A stretch of 64,000 nt of DNA, from the NCBI GenBank assembly GCA_032719365.1, contig CM064868.1, positions 4,866,001 to 4,930,000 of the forward strand, given 5' to 3'. The position numbers were made by a program, and so were the translations under genes. This document shows positions 1-12,029 of the stretch, piece by piece. This DNA is from Prinsepia uniflora (taxonomy: Eukaryota; Streptophyta; Magnoliopsida; Rosales; Rosaceae). The notes under the pieces are model-generated. The model was not told the origin of the DNA. It was given only the letters and a program-made list of their open reading frames with translations, and made no database searches. Position 1 is the stretch's first letter, and each line of letters starts with the position of its first letter.

Positions 1-327
1 GGACCTCCTGGTCAAAAAGTCAACTTTTGACCCCTTTTATCCAAAATTACCAAAATGCCCCTAAACTTCCGAACGTCATAACTTCCTCCTCGAACGTCGG
101 AATTGAACGTGCCACCTGTCTATGAACTCGTGACGTCACGAACTACGTCACGGTCATCAGTCAAAGTCCATTTGACTGCCCGATTAAAAAGTCAACGTTT
201 TGCCACCACCAGGGGCAAAACGGTCTTTCGCATCGTTCGTCCGATCTCGCTCTACTAATCACGGATTAGCCTCACTAATCGTGATTAGTCACTAATCTAA
301 TCATGGAATTTGGGACGGGTCGTTACA
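1..327 (-). repeat. T1 3' LTR, partial
   Basis: This piece matches 6619-6946 with one one-base indel. It ends on the + strand in GGGACGGGTCGTTACA, the reverse complement of the LTR start. The rest of the LTR lies left of the window. Confidence 0.9.
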
Positions 328-340
328 ACCTTCCCTCCTT
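328..340 (-). other. T1 polypurine tract
   Basis: On the minus strand AAGGAGGGAAGGT directly precedes the LTR start TGTAACG. This is where plus-strand DNA synthesis is primed in LTR retrotransposons. A second purine run of the same kind lies about 55 bp upstream in element sense (near 387-398). Confidence 0.8.
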
Positions 341-3300
341 AATTAATTTCGTCCTCGAAATTCCAACCAACCTAAATCCAATCGTTCTTCCCTCCTTAAT
401 TTGTTTCATTCTCGAAACTCCAACTATCCTGATTCCACATCCATCTCGTGGAAAGTAGAATCAACCTCAAAATACATGTACACTCGTATACCAACTAACC
501 AGAGTAATACGTACTCGTCCGCACCCAGACGTACCCCTAACACTCACGTCGTATCGACTACACTCGACCACTTCGAATGACAGTAGCCATATGCTCCGAA
601 TCGACACCACTTGTCAACTCGATGATTCCTTTCTCAATCCCCAACCTATCCTGACGTCTGCTCCCACTGGGAGTCATCCGACCTCACACCATGATCCACG
701 CTGACACCTCCTACAAACTGTCACCACTTGACAGTCGTCAGTCGCAAACTGATATGACACACACTCGTGGTTACACTAACCACAAGCATTTCACTCGACC
801 TGTGTGTAACTAGACTCATCAGAACCACTATGACCCAATGCACAGTATCCAATGTCCAGTCCACGACCTCAACTAATCCGATGGTATCAGAACCAATCCG
901 ACTACCAACACGCTCCCCAACGTAATACCGGTATAACCTATATACCGTCACTAGGCACCACCAGTATGCCCAGTATTGTACCTCGAACAACATACATGGT
1001 ACGTACAACTACACATCAATCAGCCTACACCCATCTAGGTTGTAGCCAATCACGTTTCTACTATGGAGTCCATTTGTCCAATCCAGTACTAGACAAATTG
1101 AAACTCCGACCCATTATCTATTCCCCAAATCCGAATCCGAAATTTCGTGAGAAATCCCGAATCCAAACCCAGAAATCATATCCATAAACATGTTCAAATT
1201 CGAATCCGAAATCATCATTCCGTAAACCGGCATTTGGAATAACCATTTCGAACCCAAATCCATAAAAAGAAAATCCACAGTCAGGCTCTAGAATCAAATC
1301 CTGAATCGTCACCCAGAATCCGATTCCAAAACCCAAATACAGAAATCCTCTTTCAAGTTCCAAAATCAAATCCTGAATCGTCATCCAGAAATCTGATTCC
1401 AAAACCTGAAATCTCGTTCTCGTCTACCGAGACGCACCATATCCGAACCTATCGGATACCTGTTCGACCGATTACCACAACACAATCGATTGACTTCATA
1501 GGGAAGCCAATCCCAACATCAACACAACACTAGGTCTGACAATATCCGACCACGTCGGAAAACTACTCATCAGACAACTACTCAGATGAGTAATAAGTCA
1601 TATGGGATTTACCTCGAAAAGAAGTTCAGTCCCATCATGCTCCACTCAACCAAGTAAGATTGATAAACTCTCCACCTATCTGGATCATCCAAATCACGAT
1701 CCAGATCCAACACTACGTCAACCGACCATAGACGTCACGATCCCCGATCGTCACGACGTCCAAAGTCCTCAACCGTTTCCCACATCTTAAATAGATTAGT
1801 CAACGACGAGACACGCCGAGACTGTGGGTTCTCACTGATTTTCTCGTATCGATCCTTGTCATTCCACCGAGGAAAACCAAAGATGATACAAGACTGTGAC
1901 ATCAAAACTCATCCTATGTGAATACAACCAAGCTCGCTGCATTCACCACGTTACGTAAACCAACCTCGTCTGCCACCAAGCAGGAAATGAGAAATCTCAG
2001 TCACCTAACTTCGATATACTCATTTCACCTGATGACCCAAGACAAATCACAAGTCCACCAACCAATACACGATCAGTGTACTAGTGGCAACCAACAACAT
2101 CAATAACATCTACATCCTCTACCACCATCAATTATGGTAGAACCTGAGAAGTCACCCAAACGACTTCGACATACCCAATACCAATGCGGAAAACCCGCAT
2201 TCCTCTCGTCACCTCAATCGCAACCTCTCGCGATTTCGAAGTTCCAACAAAATTGGAAACAACATACCCGGACATCAACCACGTGTCCCCGTTAGACTGG
2301 TTATGGACACATGCCCATTTACGACCGTATATGTACATCCAAAAGGATGTCAATTCATCTTAATCTGATGTACCACTCTACTGAAAAGTCACAACAGACC
2401 CCTGCTGTGATCTGCAGTCAAATCTCTGCAAACCACCATATCTGACCAATCCCGGCCAATTCTGACCAACTGGTCGCTAAACCCCGCGACAGAACGAGTC
2501 TGACCAACCGGTCACTAATCCGTCAGGATATTACTCGATCCTCACTCCTCAACTACCGCTGGATCCTATCCAGTCCGTCACTATCCGTGATTCACTCCCG
2601 AACCACAGATACCAATCATAAGCCCATCACGTCGGAGTCACATCCCGACTCGTAACTCACCGTCATCACAATCACCGGCACCAGCACCAGCACTAGTACC
2701 AGTACACCACCTGTCAGCATCAGCACAAGGTGTGCCAATCAGACAACTCTGGATCTCCGCTCATACCGAACGATGATCCCGTACCTTTACTCGAATAAGA
2801 GAAACTCTGCCTCCTTCGTACCCAACACCTCTGGGTATAGTTACCCTGACAACTCATACGAGAAGAGGAAACGTCCCCTGAACGTCCCCGTCTTATTCTG
2901 CGGTTGCACTCAGCCGTAACCGAGTCGAATCCAGAATCACTGCTCGTACATATGGGTTACTCACGCACCCCGTCTCATCGTCACGACTGACAATCCCATC
3001 GTCACAATTGTCACGGTAACCTGAGTCTACTCGACCTGATAAGACTCGACTTCGTCCATCGATAGTAGCGTCTGCCCCAACCTCGTGCAGACCTAACTAC
3101 CAGGAATCACGATATCCAAACTCCGCATCCAACGGAATCAACCGCTCGTACCAACCACTCCGTATCCCCGCTCCGGGATTCCATCGACAAGTACCAACCT
3201 TGATACCCTGTCCAACCAAACTCTAACCATTCGTAACTCGACTAAACCAATGTCGTCTACCAAGTCACCCGCGACCTTAGTTGCACCAACCCACAACTGA

Positions 3301-3980
3301 AGTAGCACGACAACCAACTCGGTCTAACCGATACGTACAACCCTGACTGCGAAGTGCAGTCCCAACACAAGCTAACATGACTAGACCGACTAACGAATCC
3401 AAATCCGAATAGTCGTCCAAGTCAAACCACTCGTCAACTCCCATTTCCGAACCATACACATACGGTAGGGTTCCACAATCACACCTAGAGTTCCCCAGAA
3501 CCCAACTGCATAAGGCAGTAAAATCCATGATCTGACCGACCCCGCGGTCTGGACATCATAAAGACGTCAATCCAATCCTACCGTAAGTCCAATCAGGATC
3601 CTCGAATCCGGTTGCTAACTGCCGACTGCAGTAAATCCATTTAACTCAACATAATCCGACCATTTAATGGTCACAACATCGAATCAGTCGTCGGAACCGA
3701 TCCTACGACATCGTGAAGACGATCCCAACTAACCGTCTCACGATCACACTCCAGAATACGAACACGTTAATCCTTCCGTAGGGTCCCACACTGTCAACCT
3801 TGACAGAACTATGGCAACCCCGGCCTCAAATGCCGAACCAAGGCATGTCAATCCTACTAACTATCGTACCGGCACCCCAACTATCAGGTTGATCACGAAC
3901 TGTAGCCCCTTGAGATATCACATCCTCGACCAGCGTACATGCTCCAAGAGCTCCGCGGTTGCTCGAATAGAGACAACCCC

Positions 3981-3992
3981 GCTCTGATACCA
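3981..3992 (-). other. T1 primer binding site (tRNA-iMet)
   Basis: On the minus strand TGGTATCAGAGC lies 3 bp inside the 5' LTR end. It is complementary to the 3' end of plant initiator-Met tRNA, the primer used by many copia and Del/Tekay elements. Confidence 0.9.
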
Positions 3993-3995
3993 CGT

Positions 3996-6946
3996 TGACA
4001 GGACCCATCCCAATCCCCCCGGGATTAGTGCGGGATAACCCTGCTCCCGTCTGACACGAAGTGTCAGACAAGGGATATTTCCGACCTTTGCCCTCCCGGG
4101 CTATCAGAGTACGCCAGGATCCGGAGGAGGCATGTGATATCTCGATCTCTGCTACAGTCCACATCCGCTGTCAACCTGAAGGGTATTAAAAACAGAAAGA
4201 CTGTGAGTGGACAAAAATAAAGATTTTATAAAACATTTCCATAAAAGACATTTATACCCTCCACTAAAAAGCATGCATGCATAGTAAAACCATTTATCCA
4301 ATAATATATGTTAAAACATCCATAAATAGGGTCTCAGCCCCAAATTCTGTAAATACAAGTCACACGGGCTCCTGCCCAAAACCAATTTACAGAAAACCAG
4401 AACATAGTAAACATGTGTGGGATCTCAGCCCAAATCCATTTATCATCATAAAACACAGTTTTCCCAAACCAATTGAAACCATGTTTATCCAATATATTCA
4501 TATCCAGAACCTGTCACGGTAAAATAAAGCTACACGTGTGCTAACCGGGGTCTCAAACCCAAGTCTCTCCAGGGTCCACCCAGGTCAATGTCCGTAGATC
4601 AATGACCCTCCCTGAAGGTAACGAACCATGCCCATCCTGAGAGTAAGGAACCCAACTGGGGGGCGACTCCACTCAGTCAGTGCTCCGTGACTACTCCGGG
4701 GTCCACCCAGGCCAACGACCCTCCCCGGAGGAGACAATCATATATAAAGGATGGAATATGAAAAACCTTTTGAAACCATTCTTTAAACTTTTCCAGGATT
4801 CATGCCCGGCCCCCATAAGCCGTCATAATCCATAAAATCCTTTCCGAGGGTTCATGCCGGTTCCCATAAACCGTCATGACCCGTAAATCCATTTCAAGGG
4901 TTCATGCCGGTTCCCATAAACCGTCATGACCCGTAAAAACCATTTGTAATACATAACTGGGCACTAGGCCCGAATTCACATAGAAACTGGACCCCCGGTC
5001 CGAATCTTAAACCAATTGGGCCTCCGGCCCGATTCCGTAAATCAAATGGACCTCAAGTCCGAGAATTACCTTTTCAAATCCGAAATCATTTCATTAAATT
5101 ATTTCCAAGACCATAAGAATGGAAAATCGGAGTAAAACCGAAAAACCTCGATTTACGTGCAAGCACGTAAATCGCCTCGAAATACGTGAAACCATATAAT
5201 TCACAAATATCCAAATCAACATTATCAAATCAAATTCATTATCCTTTTGGAAATCCAAAACCATTTCATTTAGACCAATAAAGACCTACAGCCCCGTATA
5301 GGCACCGTATAGGGCCGAAACCTCGAAATACGTGCCTATACGTAACCACACATCCAAATGCACTCATGGCAACACAAACAAGTATTTAAAACATATAATA
5401 AACATTTATGCATGCACCAATTTAGAAAACAAGGTCCACTCACAGACCGTCCGAAGCCGCGTCTCGATACGCGTGCCATACGGCTCCCCGAGCCGATCAC
5501 CGTCACCGGGACTTCCAAACCTGTCCAAATTAATTTAGAGGGTTACTAACTACTTATATAACCCCTCACTAAAGCCCCGTAATTTTCCCGTATTTTTAAC
5601 TATTTTTAATCCCGAACCTAAACCTTCCGATGCCCCGAAACATATCGAGACGGTGTCCGATCGACTCGAAACCAGTCCCAAAATGTTCGTTACATCGAAT
5701 AGATGATTTCCCGTGTTGAACACTTCCCCAAAAACCCTAGCACGCGCTGCCACGCGCCGCCCAAAGGCCCCTGCGCGTGGGCCTCACGCGCCGCTACAGT
5801 GCCGTCGTCCTCCTTCGATCGAACCGGTCCGACCGGCCCGGTCCGGTCCAACCTCTGCAACTGGACCGGCGTAACCGGTCCAGGCCCTCTTCTCCCTCAT
5901 TTTTGGTCCGATTTCCTCCATTCCAATTCCTAAATTCCTATTTTAATGTTTTCTACCAATCCCAATTAACAAAACTATCAAAAACCCACCGAAACCCATG
6001 GTTCCAAAATGAACCTCACGGTTCAAACTTCTCCTTTTCTCCCCATGGCTTCCCAGCCGTCCCTAACCACCAAAACCTCACTAATCACCCCCTAGCAACC
6101 TAAATAATCCATCCTAATCATCCAAATCGACCCATAACCATTAATATTGAAAATGGACAAAATCGGGTAAAACCGATTACCTCGATCTCCTCCTCCTCCG
6201 CCGTCCACGGCGGTGCGTCCTGGGCCGGCCACCAGCGTCCACCGGTCCATCCTCACTCTCTGGTCTCTCCTGTATGATCATTGGAAAGGGTTGAATGGGT
6301 TTGGGTGAGAAATGGGATCGGGTTCGGTTGGAGGAAAAATGGAAAATGGATGCACGGTGAATGGGTTTGGTGCATGAGTGGGTGAGGTTGGCCAGTGGAT
6401 GGGTGACACTTGTCACTCATCCCTTGGGCCTCCAGTAAATATCTGGGCCCACTAGAGACAAACTGCACTTTTTGTCTCGTAAAACGTGCCATCGTGAATA
6501 GTAACCGGGAACTTCCGTGAACCGTAACTTCGCCGTCGAACGTCCGAATTCGACGTGCCGCCTGTCTACGGATTCGTATCGTCCTTATCTACGTAACGGT
6601 CTTCGGCCCTCGGCCATCGGACCTCCTGGTCAAAAAGTCAACTTTTGACCCCTTTTATCCAAAATTACCAAAATGCCCCTAAACTTCCGAACGTCATAAC
6701 TTCCTCCTCGAACGTCGGAATTGAACGTGCCACCTGTCTATGAACTCGTGACGTCACGAACTACGTCACGGTCATCAGTCAAAGTCCATTTGACTGCCCG
6801 ATTAAAAAGTCAACGTTTTGCCACCACCAGGGGCAAAACGGTCATTTCGCATCGTTCGTCCGATCTCGCTCTACTAATCACGGATTAGCCTCACTAATCG
6901 TGATTAGTCACTAATCTAATCATGGAATTTGGGACGGGTCGTTACA
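3996..6946 (-). repeat. T1 5' LTR
   Basis: A 2951-bp LTR starts TGTAACGACCCG and ends CCTGTCA in element sense. It carries the modules typical of the family: a palindrome at about 6398-6422, CACGCG boxes near 5740-5795, an ACCGGT/CCGGTC array near 5820-5885, the bracket motif pair at 4201-4212 and 5434-5445, and a U5 hairpin near 4050-4070 with arms GTCTGACAC and GTGTCAGAC around GAA. Confidence 0.9.
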
Positions 6947-9032
6947 CCGATATCTCTGGGTCAGTCACAATCCTGATCATAGCGATGTGTGCAACCATCA
7001 ATTCAGGACCACTCTTAATCCTAGTATGTCGCTGTGAACACATCACTGCAGCGACCATCTCGAGACCATGGTGAACACTTCGCCGATCGATCCTCTAAAC
7101 CGTTAGCACTCCGAAGTTGAGCCTTTAGTGGCTGCTCAACAACGGGACGTGCATCGTGACCTCTCCGGAAGGAACGTATCCCAATCCGGAGGCGAGCGTC
7201 ACGTCGTCCGTCGCCGTGCATACAACACCCGTCGCAACCACTACTCAGACCTACTGGTCATCAATAGGGTCTCATGCCCGAGTCAAAACCAAATCCAAAT
7301 GGGTCTCATGCCCGAGTTAAAATCAAGACCAAATGGGTCGTTTTACTTTTCCAAACCATTTCATGAAAACGGAAAGCATAAGCGCGTATAAGCACGTATA
7401 AAACTCGAAAACCTCGAAGTACGTGCCCATACGTAAACACACACCAAACTGCACTCAAGGTATCCCAAAACACATATTAAAACATATATGAAACATTTAT
7501 GCATGCATCGATTTCAGAAAGAAATTCCACTCACAGACCGTTCGTGCTGCTGCCTCGATATGCGCGCCGTACGCCTTTCCAGGTCAACCGTTGTCTCTGG
7601 TATTCCCAAACCTGTCCAAATCACTTTATAGGGTTACTAACTGGTTAATTAACCCCTCACTAAAGCCCCCTAATTTTCCGGAATTTTTAACTATTTTTAA
7701 ATGCGCACAGAAACCTTCGGACAGCCCGAACTATATCGAGACGATGTCCGATTGACTCGAAACCAGTCCCAAAATGTTCGTTACATCAAATAAATGATTT
7801 GACATGTTGGAAACTTCCCTAAATTCTCCCCCACGCGCCCGCAGGCTCCGCCTGAAGTGGCTGCGTGTGGGAGCCACGTGCCTAGCTACAGTGTCATCTT
7901 CCTCCTTCAGCCGACCGGTCAGACCGGCCGGTTCGGTCTTTTCCTGCAACTTGGACCGGCGTGACCGGTCCAGGTCCATAACCGGTCCAATTTTCACCCG
8001 TTTCACTCCTAATCACTTCTAATCTTCCTCTTTTTGTCCTAGGAACCTAACCCAATTGATTAGAACCCCCAAAACCCATGAAACCCAACCGGTCCGATTT
8101 TCCTCTCACGGTTCAAAAATCCAAAACCTTCCCAGGGGTCTCTCAACGTTCAACCCTTCTCTAAACCTTCCTAAAAACTCCCTAGCAACCTAATTAGTTC
8201 AACCCAAACATCCAAACAAGCCCATAATAACTAGAACTCGAAAATGGATTGAAAATGGATTAACCAATTACCTCGATCGGTTTTTCCCTCCTCCGCCGTC
8301 CACGGCGGCCATCCTGGCCAGCCACCACGTCTAGCTGGTTCTCCTCATCCTCTGGCCTCTCACAAATGGGTTTAGGGTTGAAGGGTTTGGATTGGATTGG
8401 AAATGGTGATCGGTTTGGGTTTGGGTGGATGGGAGAAAATGATCGATGAAAGGGGAATGGGGTATGCATGAAGGAAAATGATGTCCAGTGGATGAGTGAC
8501 ACTTGTCACTCATCCATTGGCCTTGGGACAAATATCTGGGCCCCACTAAAGTCCAAACAGTCCTCGTCTCGAAACACGTGCAATAGTGCACGCGAACTTC
8601 CGTGAACCGTAACTTCGTCGTCGAACGTCCGAATTCGACGTACCGTCTGCCTATGGATTCACATCGTCCTTATCTACGTAACGGTCCTCTACCCTCGGCC
8701 GTTTGACCTCTCGGGTGAAAAGTTAACTATTGGCCCCCTTTCGCCCAAATTACCAAAATGCCCTTAGACTTCCGATCGTCACAACTTCTTCCTCGGATGT
8801 CGGATTCGAGCGTGCCACTTGTCTATGAACTCGTGACATCCCAAATTACGTCACGGTCATCGGTCAAAGTCCATTTGACCGTCCAAACGAAAAGTCAACA
8901 TTTTGCCCATTATAGGGGCAAAATCGTCATTTCGCCTTGAATGTCCGTTAATCTTCATCTAATCCCCGATTATCCTAGCTAATCCGTTATTAATCCTTAA
9001 TTAATCCCGCTAATTCGGGACGGGTCGTTACA
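6947..9032 (-). repeat. T2: older T-family LTR remnant
   Basis: The right end is a T-family LTR terminus (CGGGTCGTTACA at 9032). From about 7140 rightwards the sequence follows T LTR order: the CTCTCCGG motif, GGGTCTCATGCCC hairpins, GTCCACTCACAG-like motif near 7520, ACCGGT array and palindrome at 8489-8516. Similarity of 6947-7140 to T LTRs is weak. T1 probably inserted into this LTR and carried its other half out of the window. The five bases after the end are AGGAA, but the partner TSD is not visible. Confidence 0.65.
8489..8516. promoter_or_regulatory. Conserved LTR palindrome (best copy)
   Basis: Perfect inverted repeat with 13-bp arms (TGGATGAGTGACA and its complement) around the dinucleotide CT. 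The same structure is present in nearly every T LTR here: about 6398, 20785, 23109, 24713, 28681, 33738, 40595 and 42426. It could be a dimeric transcription-factor site or a DNA/RNA hairpin; the sequence does not decide which. Confidence 0.6.
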
Positions 9033-9742
9033 AGGAACATTATTAATTTGTTAGTGAGAAAGAATAATGAATAAATTAATAAAATAATTAATGAATAAAT
9101 GAATTAAAGAATAAATGAATTAAAAAAATTAAATAATAAAGAATTAAATAAAAAAAGAATAAATAATTAAATGGGAGGTTTGAAAAGATTGTAATCATAG
9201 AACAAAGAAAACAAGTAAAAATAATTAAGTACTTAATTCTACTTCTACTTTAACCTTTGTACAAGTGGATTTATTTCAAACACATATTTTTACCAACACT
9301 CTAACATCATGCTCGTATTGAACCATTCACGAAATCGTACCTTAATCATCTCAAATACATGCATACATTTCTCATATTATAAATGCACCGAATAGGAGAT
9401 TATTACCTACAATATGATTCACTTTAAATTTGTGATTTAATGCACCGAACAGCGGTCATACATTAAATCTCTTCAACTCTATTCTAAATTCCCCGGACAG
9501 CGAATCAACATTTAACTTCGAATTGAAATTTAAGCACTAAAACATATGAAGTAAAAGAAATTCAAAAAATAAAATACATGGAGATTGCATTCTTACTTAC
9601 ATATGTTAGAAAGAAAATACCAACGCATATATTAAATTATGAGTAAAACCAATAATAATAATAAGAATTTAAGTAGAAAAATATGGATTTTCACAAGAAT
9701 CACCGAACAATGGCAAAAAACTTATGAAGAAGGAAGAATAAA
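9033..9742 (-). repeat. A0: old Athila-like LTR, segment 1
   Basis: This matches the A-family LTR interior from about 117 bp inside its + strand left end (compare from 9859 in A1). The missing first part was displaced leftwards by the T insertions. It continues at 15592 after A1. A0 is the oldest layer seen in this part of the window. Confidence 0.8.
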
Positions 9743-11240
9743 TGACAACGTCCAAACTACGCATTAAATTAAACACGTAATTCGAGTATTATGCAATTTA
9801 AACCCTTTTTGTGTAGATGTAGTATTGGTAAATAAGGATCGTTCTTAACCGGGGAAATTAGGGAACATTAATAATATGTTAGTGAGAATGATAATGAATA
9901 AATTAATGAATTAAAGAATAAAATAATCAAAGAATTAATTAATTAAAGAATAAAGAATTATATGGGGGGTTTGGAAGGGTTGTAAATATAAAATAAAGAA
10001 AACAAGTAAAAATAATTAAATACTTAATTCTACTTCTACTTTAACTTTTGTACTAGTGAACTTTCTTTAAACACATATTTTTACCAACACTCTAACATCA
10101 TGCTTATATTGAACCAATCACGAAATCTTAGCTTAATCATCTCAAATACATGCATACATTTTTCATATTATAAATGCATCGAACAATGGATTATTACTTA
10201 CAATATGATTCACCTTAAGTTAATAATTTAATGCGCCGAACATCGATCAAACATTTAAATATTTTCAACTCTATTCTAAATGCCCCGAACAGTGGATCAA
10301 CATTTAGTTTCGAATTGAAGTTTAAGCACTAAAACATATGAAGTAAAAGAAATTCAAAAAGTAAAACACATGGAGATTACAATCTTACTTACAAATGTTA
10401 GAAAGAAAATACCAACACATATATTGAATTATAAGTAAAACCAATAACAATAACAAGAATTTAAGTAGAAAAATATGGATTTTCACAAGAATCACCGAAC
10501 TGCGGCAGGAAACTTATGAAGATGGAAGAAGAAATACGAGGAATTCGGTCTTAAAACTCTTGAATTGTCTTAGAATTACTTGGCCTAGGTATTTCTTAAG
10601 GGAAGCATAAAAATGTGTTTAAGAGATCTCAACGAAATATCACAAGAACAAAGTATAGAAGAAATGAAATTAAGAAAAATAAAAGTAACATAAATTAAGA
10701 ACAAGAATTAAAAGAAAGCTAATTGATAAGAAAATCTACAAGAAATTAAAATGGTCCACAAAAATGTCTCTCAAAAGAGAGAAACAAAAGAATTAAATCA
10801 AAAACTAAAAACTAAGAAAAATGGAAGAAATGGAAGAAATGGAAAAATGGGACTAATATGCTGATTTTGAGGAAAATATGCTGATTTTGGGAAAAACATG
10901 TTTGAAAAATTAGCCAAAATGGTTGAAAATGAGGTAATAGGGCTGCTGGTTTTTGGCTTGAGCTGCTGATTTTTGGTTTGGGCTTCTGGATTTCAGCAGT
11001 TTCCCACCGAAATTCCAAGCAAATTTCGGTGGCCTTCCTTATCTTAGTCATATTTTTTTCATTAAAACTCCGATTGGGATGATTCTTTCGTCGAAATGCT
11101 CAGAATTTCATGCTTTATTTATTTCTGCAAAAATCCCACAAAATATATTATTTTCTCTAATTGTTTATTAATTTAATAATAAAAGTCAAGTATAAAGGGT
11201 ATAAAATAATATAAAATAATGTTTATTTGAAGACCTATCA
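9743..11240 (-). repeat. A1 3' LTR
   Basis: 1498 bp from TGACAACGTCC to GACCTATCA on the + strand. It lacks a block of roughly 200 bp present in the other LTR around 15040-15185, including the TATA box, so it is internally deleted. Confidence 0.9.
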
Positions 11241-11255
11241 AATACCCCCACACTT
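11241..11255 (-). other. A1 polypurine tract
   Basis: On the minus strand AAGTGTGGGGGTATT directly precedes the LTR start TGATAGG. A hairpin with arms TTTGCTAG and CTAGCAAA abuts it at about 11264-11282. Confidence 0.85.
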
Positions 11256-11969
11256 AAACTTTGCTAGCCCCTAGCAAAACTAAAATTAAACCACAAATTC
11301 AAAACAAGTAAACCTTTAACCAATTTGTCTCAATTAATTCATTATTATAATCATGACATAAAAGATTTTCGCTTAAAATATTTAAGCATATGAAATTCGA
11401 GAGTTAATACATGGTAACAAAATGTTTCAACAAGTAAGATAATGAGTAAATATGGTGAAATTGATCTCTACATGAATAAGATAAGTACGAATCAACTCAC
11501 AAGGATATTCACTCATAAATTCACTCAATTTGTGAAGGTTTGTGTTTGCACTCAAAGTATGTGAGAAATACTCACATAATCGAATTGAAATACTTTTACA
11601 AAATCTCAAACAAACACCTCAGGATAAAAACAAAACATACTGGCACAAATGAACCAAAACCATAAGCTTACTCAAGTGATTAACTCAACTTAATCAAAAT
11701 TTACCATCTTAGGATCATAAGGTCTTTATAAAAGTTGTAATGAGGCTAAGTTTAGAGGCAAGGAAAATATAGGAAAAGTGATGCTCAATTCGTTTCAAGA
11801 CTCAATAGACTCCCAAAACGTATCATAACTTCCCAACCTTAGTGCAATGATGTCAGTAATCCATCCCTTCGAATATATGCCTAATTTCATCATGTTGGGC
11901 CTCACAATCATTCTTTGTGTCGGGTTTACAAATGTAAGGGACTTAACTCAAACATTACATAATCAAACC

Positions 11970-12029
11970 TTATTACCTTGACAGAGACTCAACTTTTTTT
12001 TTTGGTTTTTTTTTATATCAAGGTAATAA
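11970..12029. other. Conserved stem with poly-T loop
   Basis: The arms TTATTACCTTGA (11970-11981) and TCAAGGTAATAA (12018-12029) are perfect 12-bp complements around a T-rich loop. A2 carries the same arms, one base pair longer (58879-58891 and 58933-58945), although its loop differs. Confidence 0.6.

Larger units (their letters stand above)
328..3995 (-). other. T1 non-coding internal region
   Basis: About 3.67 kb holds no recognisable gag, protease, reverse transcriptase or integrase motif in any frame. Parts are degenerate short repeats, for example GAATCCGAAATC-like words around 1120-1410 and CACCAG/CACTAG triplet-rich sequence around 2670-2720. A small hairpin GACTGC-GAAGT-GCAGTC lies near 3347-3363. 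The same region, still non-coding, occurs at 34280-37738 and 42970-46344. It is therefore a shared internal domain of the family and not random decay of one copy. Confidence 0.75.
1..6946 (-). mobile_element. T1: LARD-like Del/Tekay-type LTR retrotransposon, left end outside window
   Basis: The order on the minus strand is 5' LTR (3996-6946), PBS, non-coding internal region, PPT, 3' LTR (1-327, truncated by the window). The LTR ends read TGTAACGACCCG and CCTGTCA. The PBS TGGTATCAGAGC matches the 3' end of plant initiator-Met tRNA, and the PPT is a run of purines ending in GGAGGGAAGGT. These ends and the iMet primer are usual for Del/Tekay chromoviruses. There is no gag or pol reading frame in 3.7 kb, so the element must depend on enzymes from another copy. 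Over the 327 bp where both LTRs can be compared I see a single one-base indel, so the insertion is recent. Its target site duplication (TSD) cannot be checked because the left end lies outside the window. Confidence 0.85.

Noticed and set aside
1118..1402. Minus-strand ORF with repeated TIQDLILELERGF peptide, similar at 35189-35395 and 43811-44140
   Set aside because: The peptide repeat mirrors a simple GATTC/GAATC-rich DNA repeat. Lengths and frames differ between copies and the stops are not conserved.
6947..7140. Gene fragment between T1 and the recognisable part of T2
   Set aside because: No frame longer than about 65 codons with protein-like composition. It is best explained as diverged LTR sequence, though I cannot align it with confidence.
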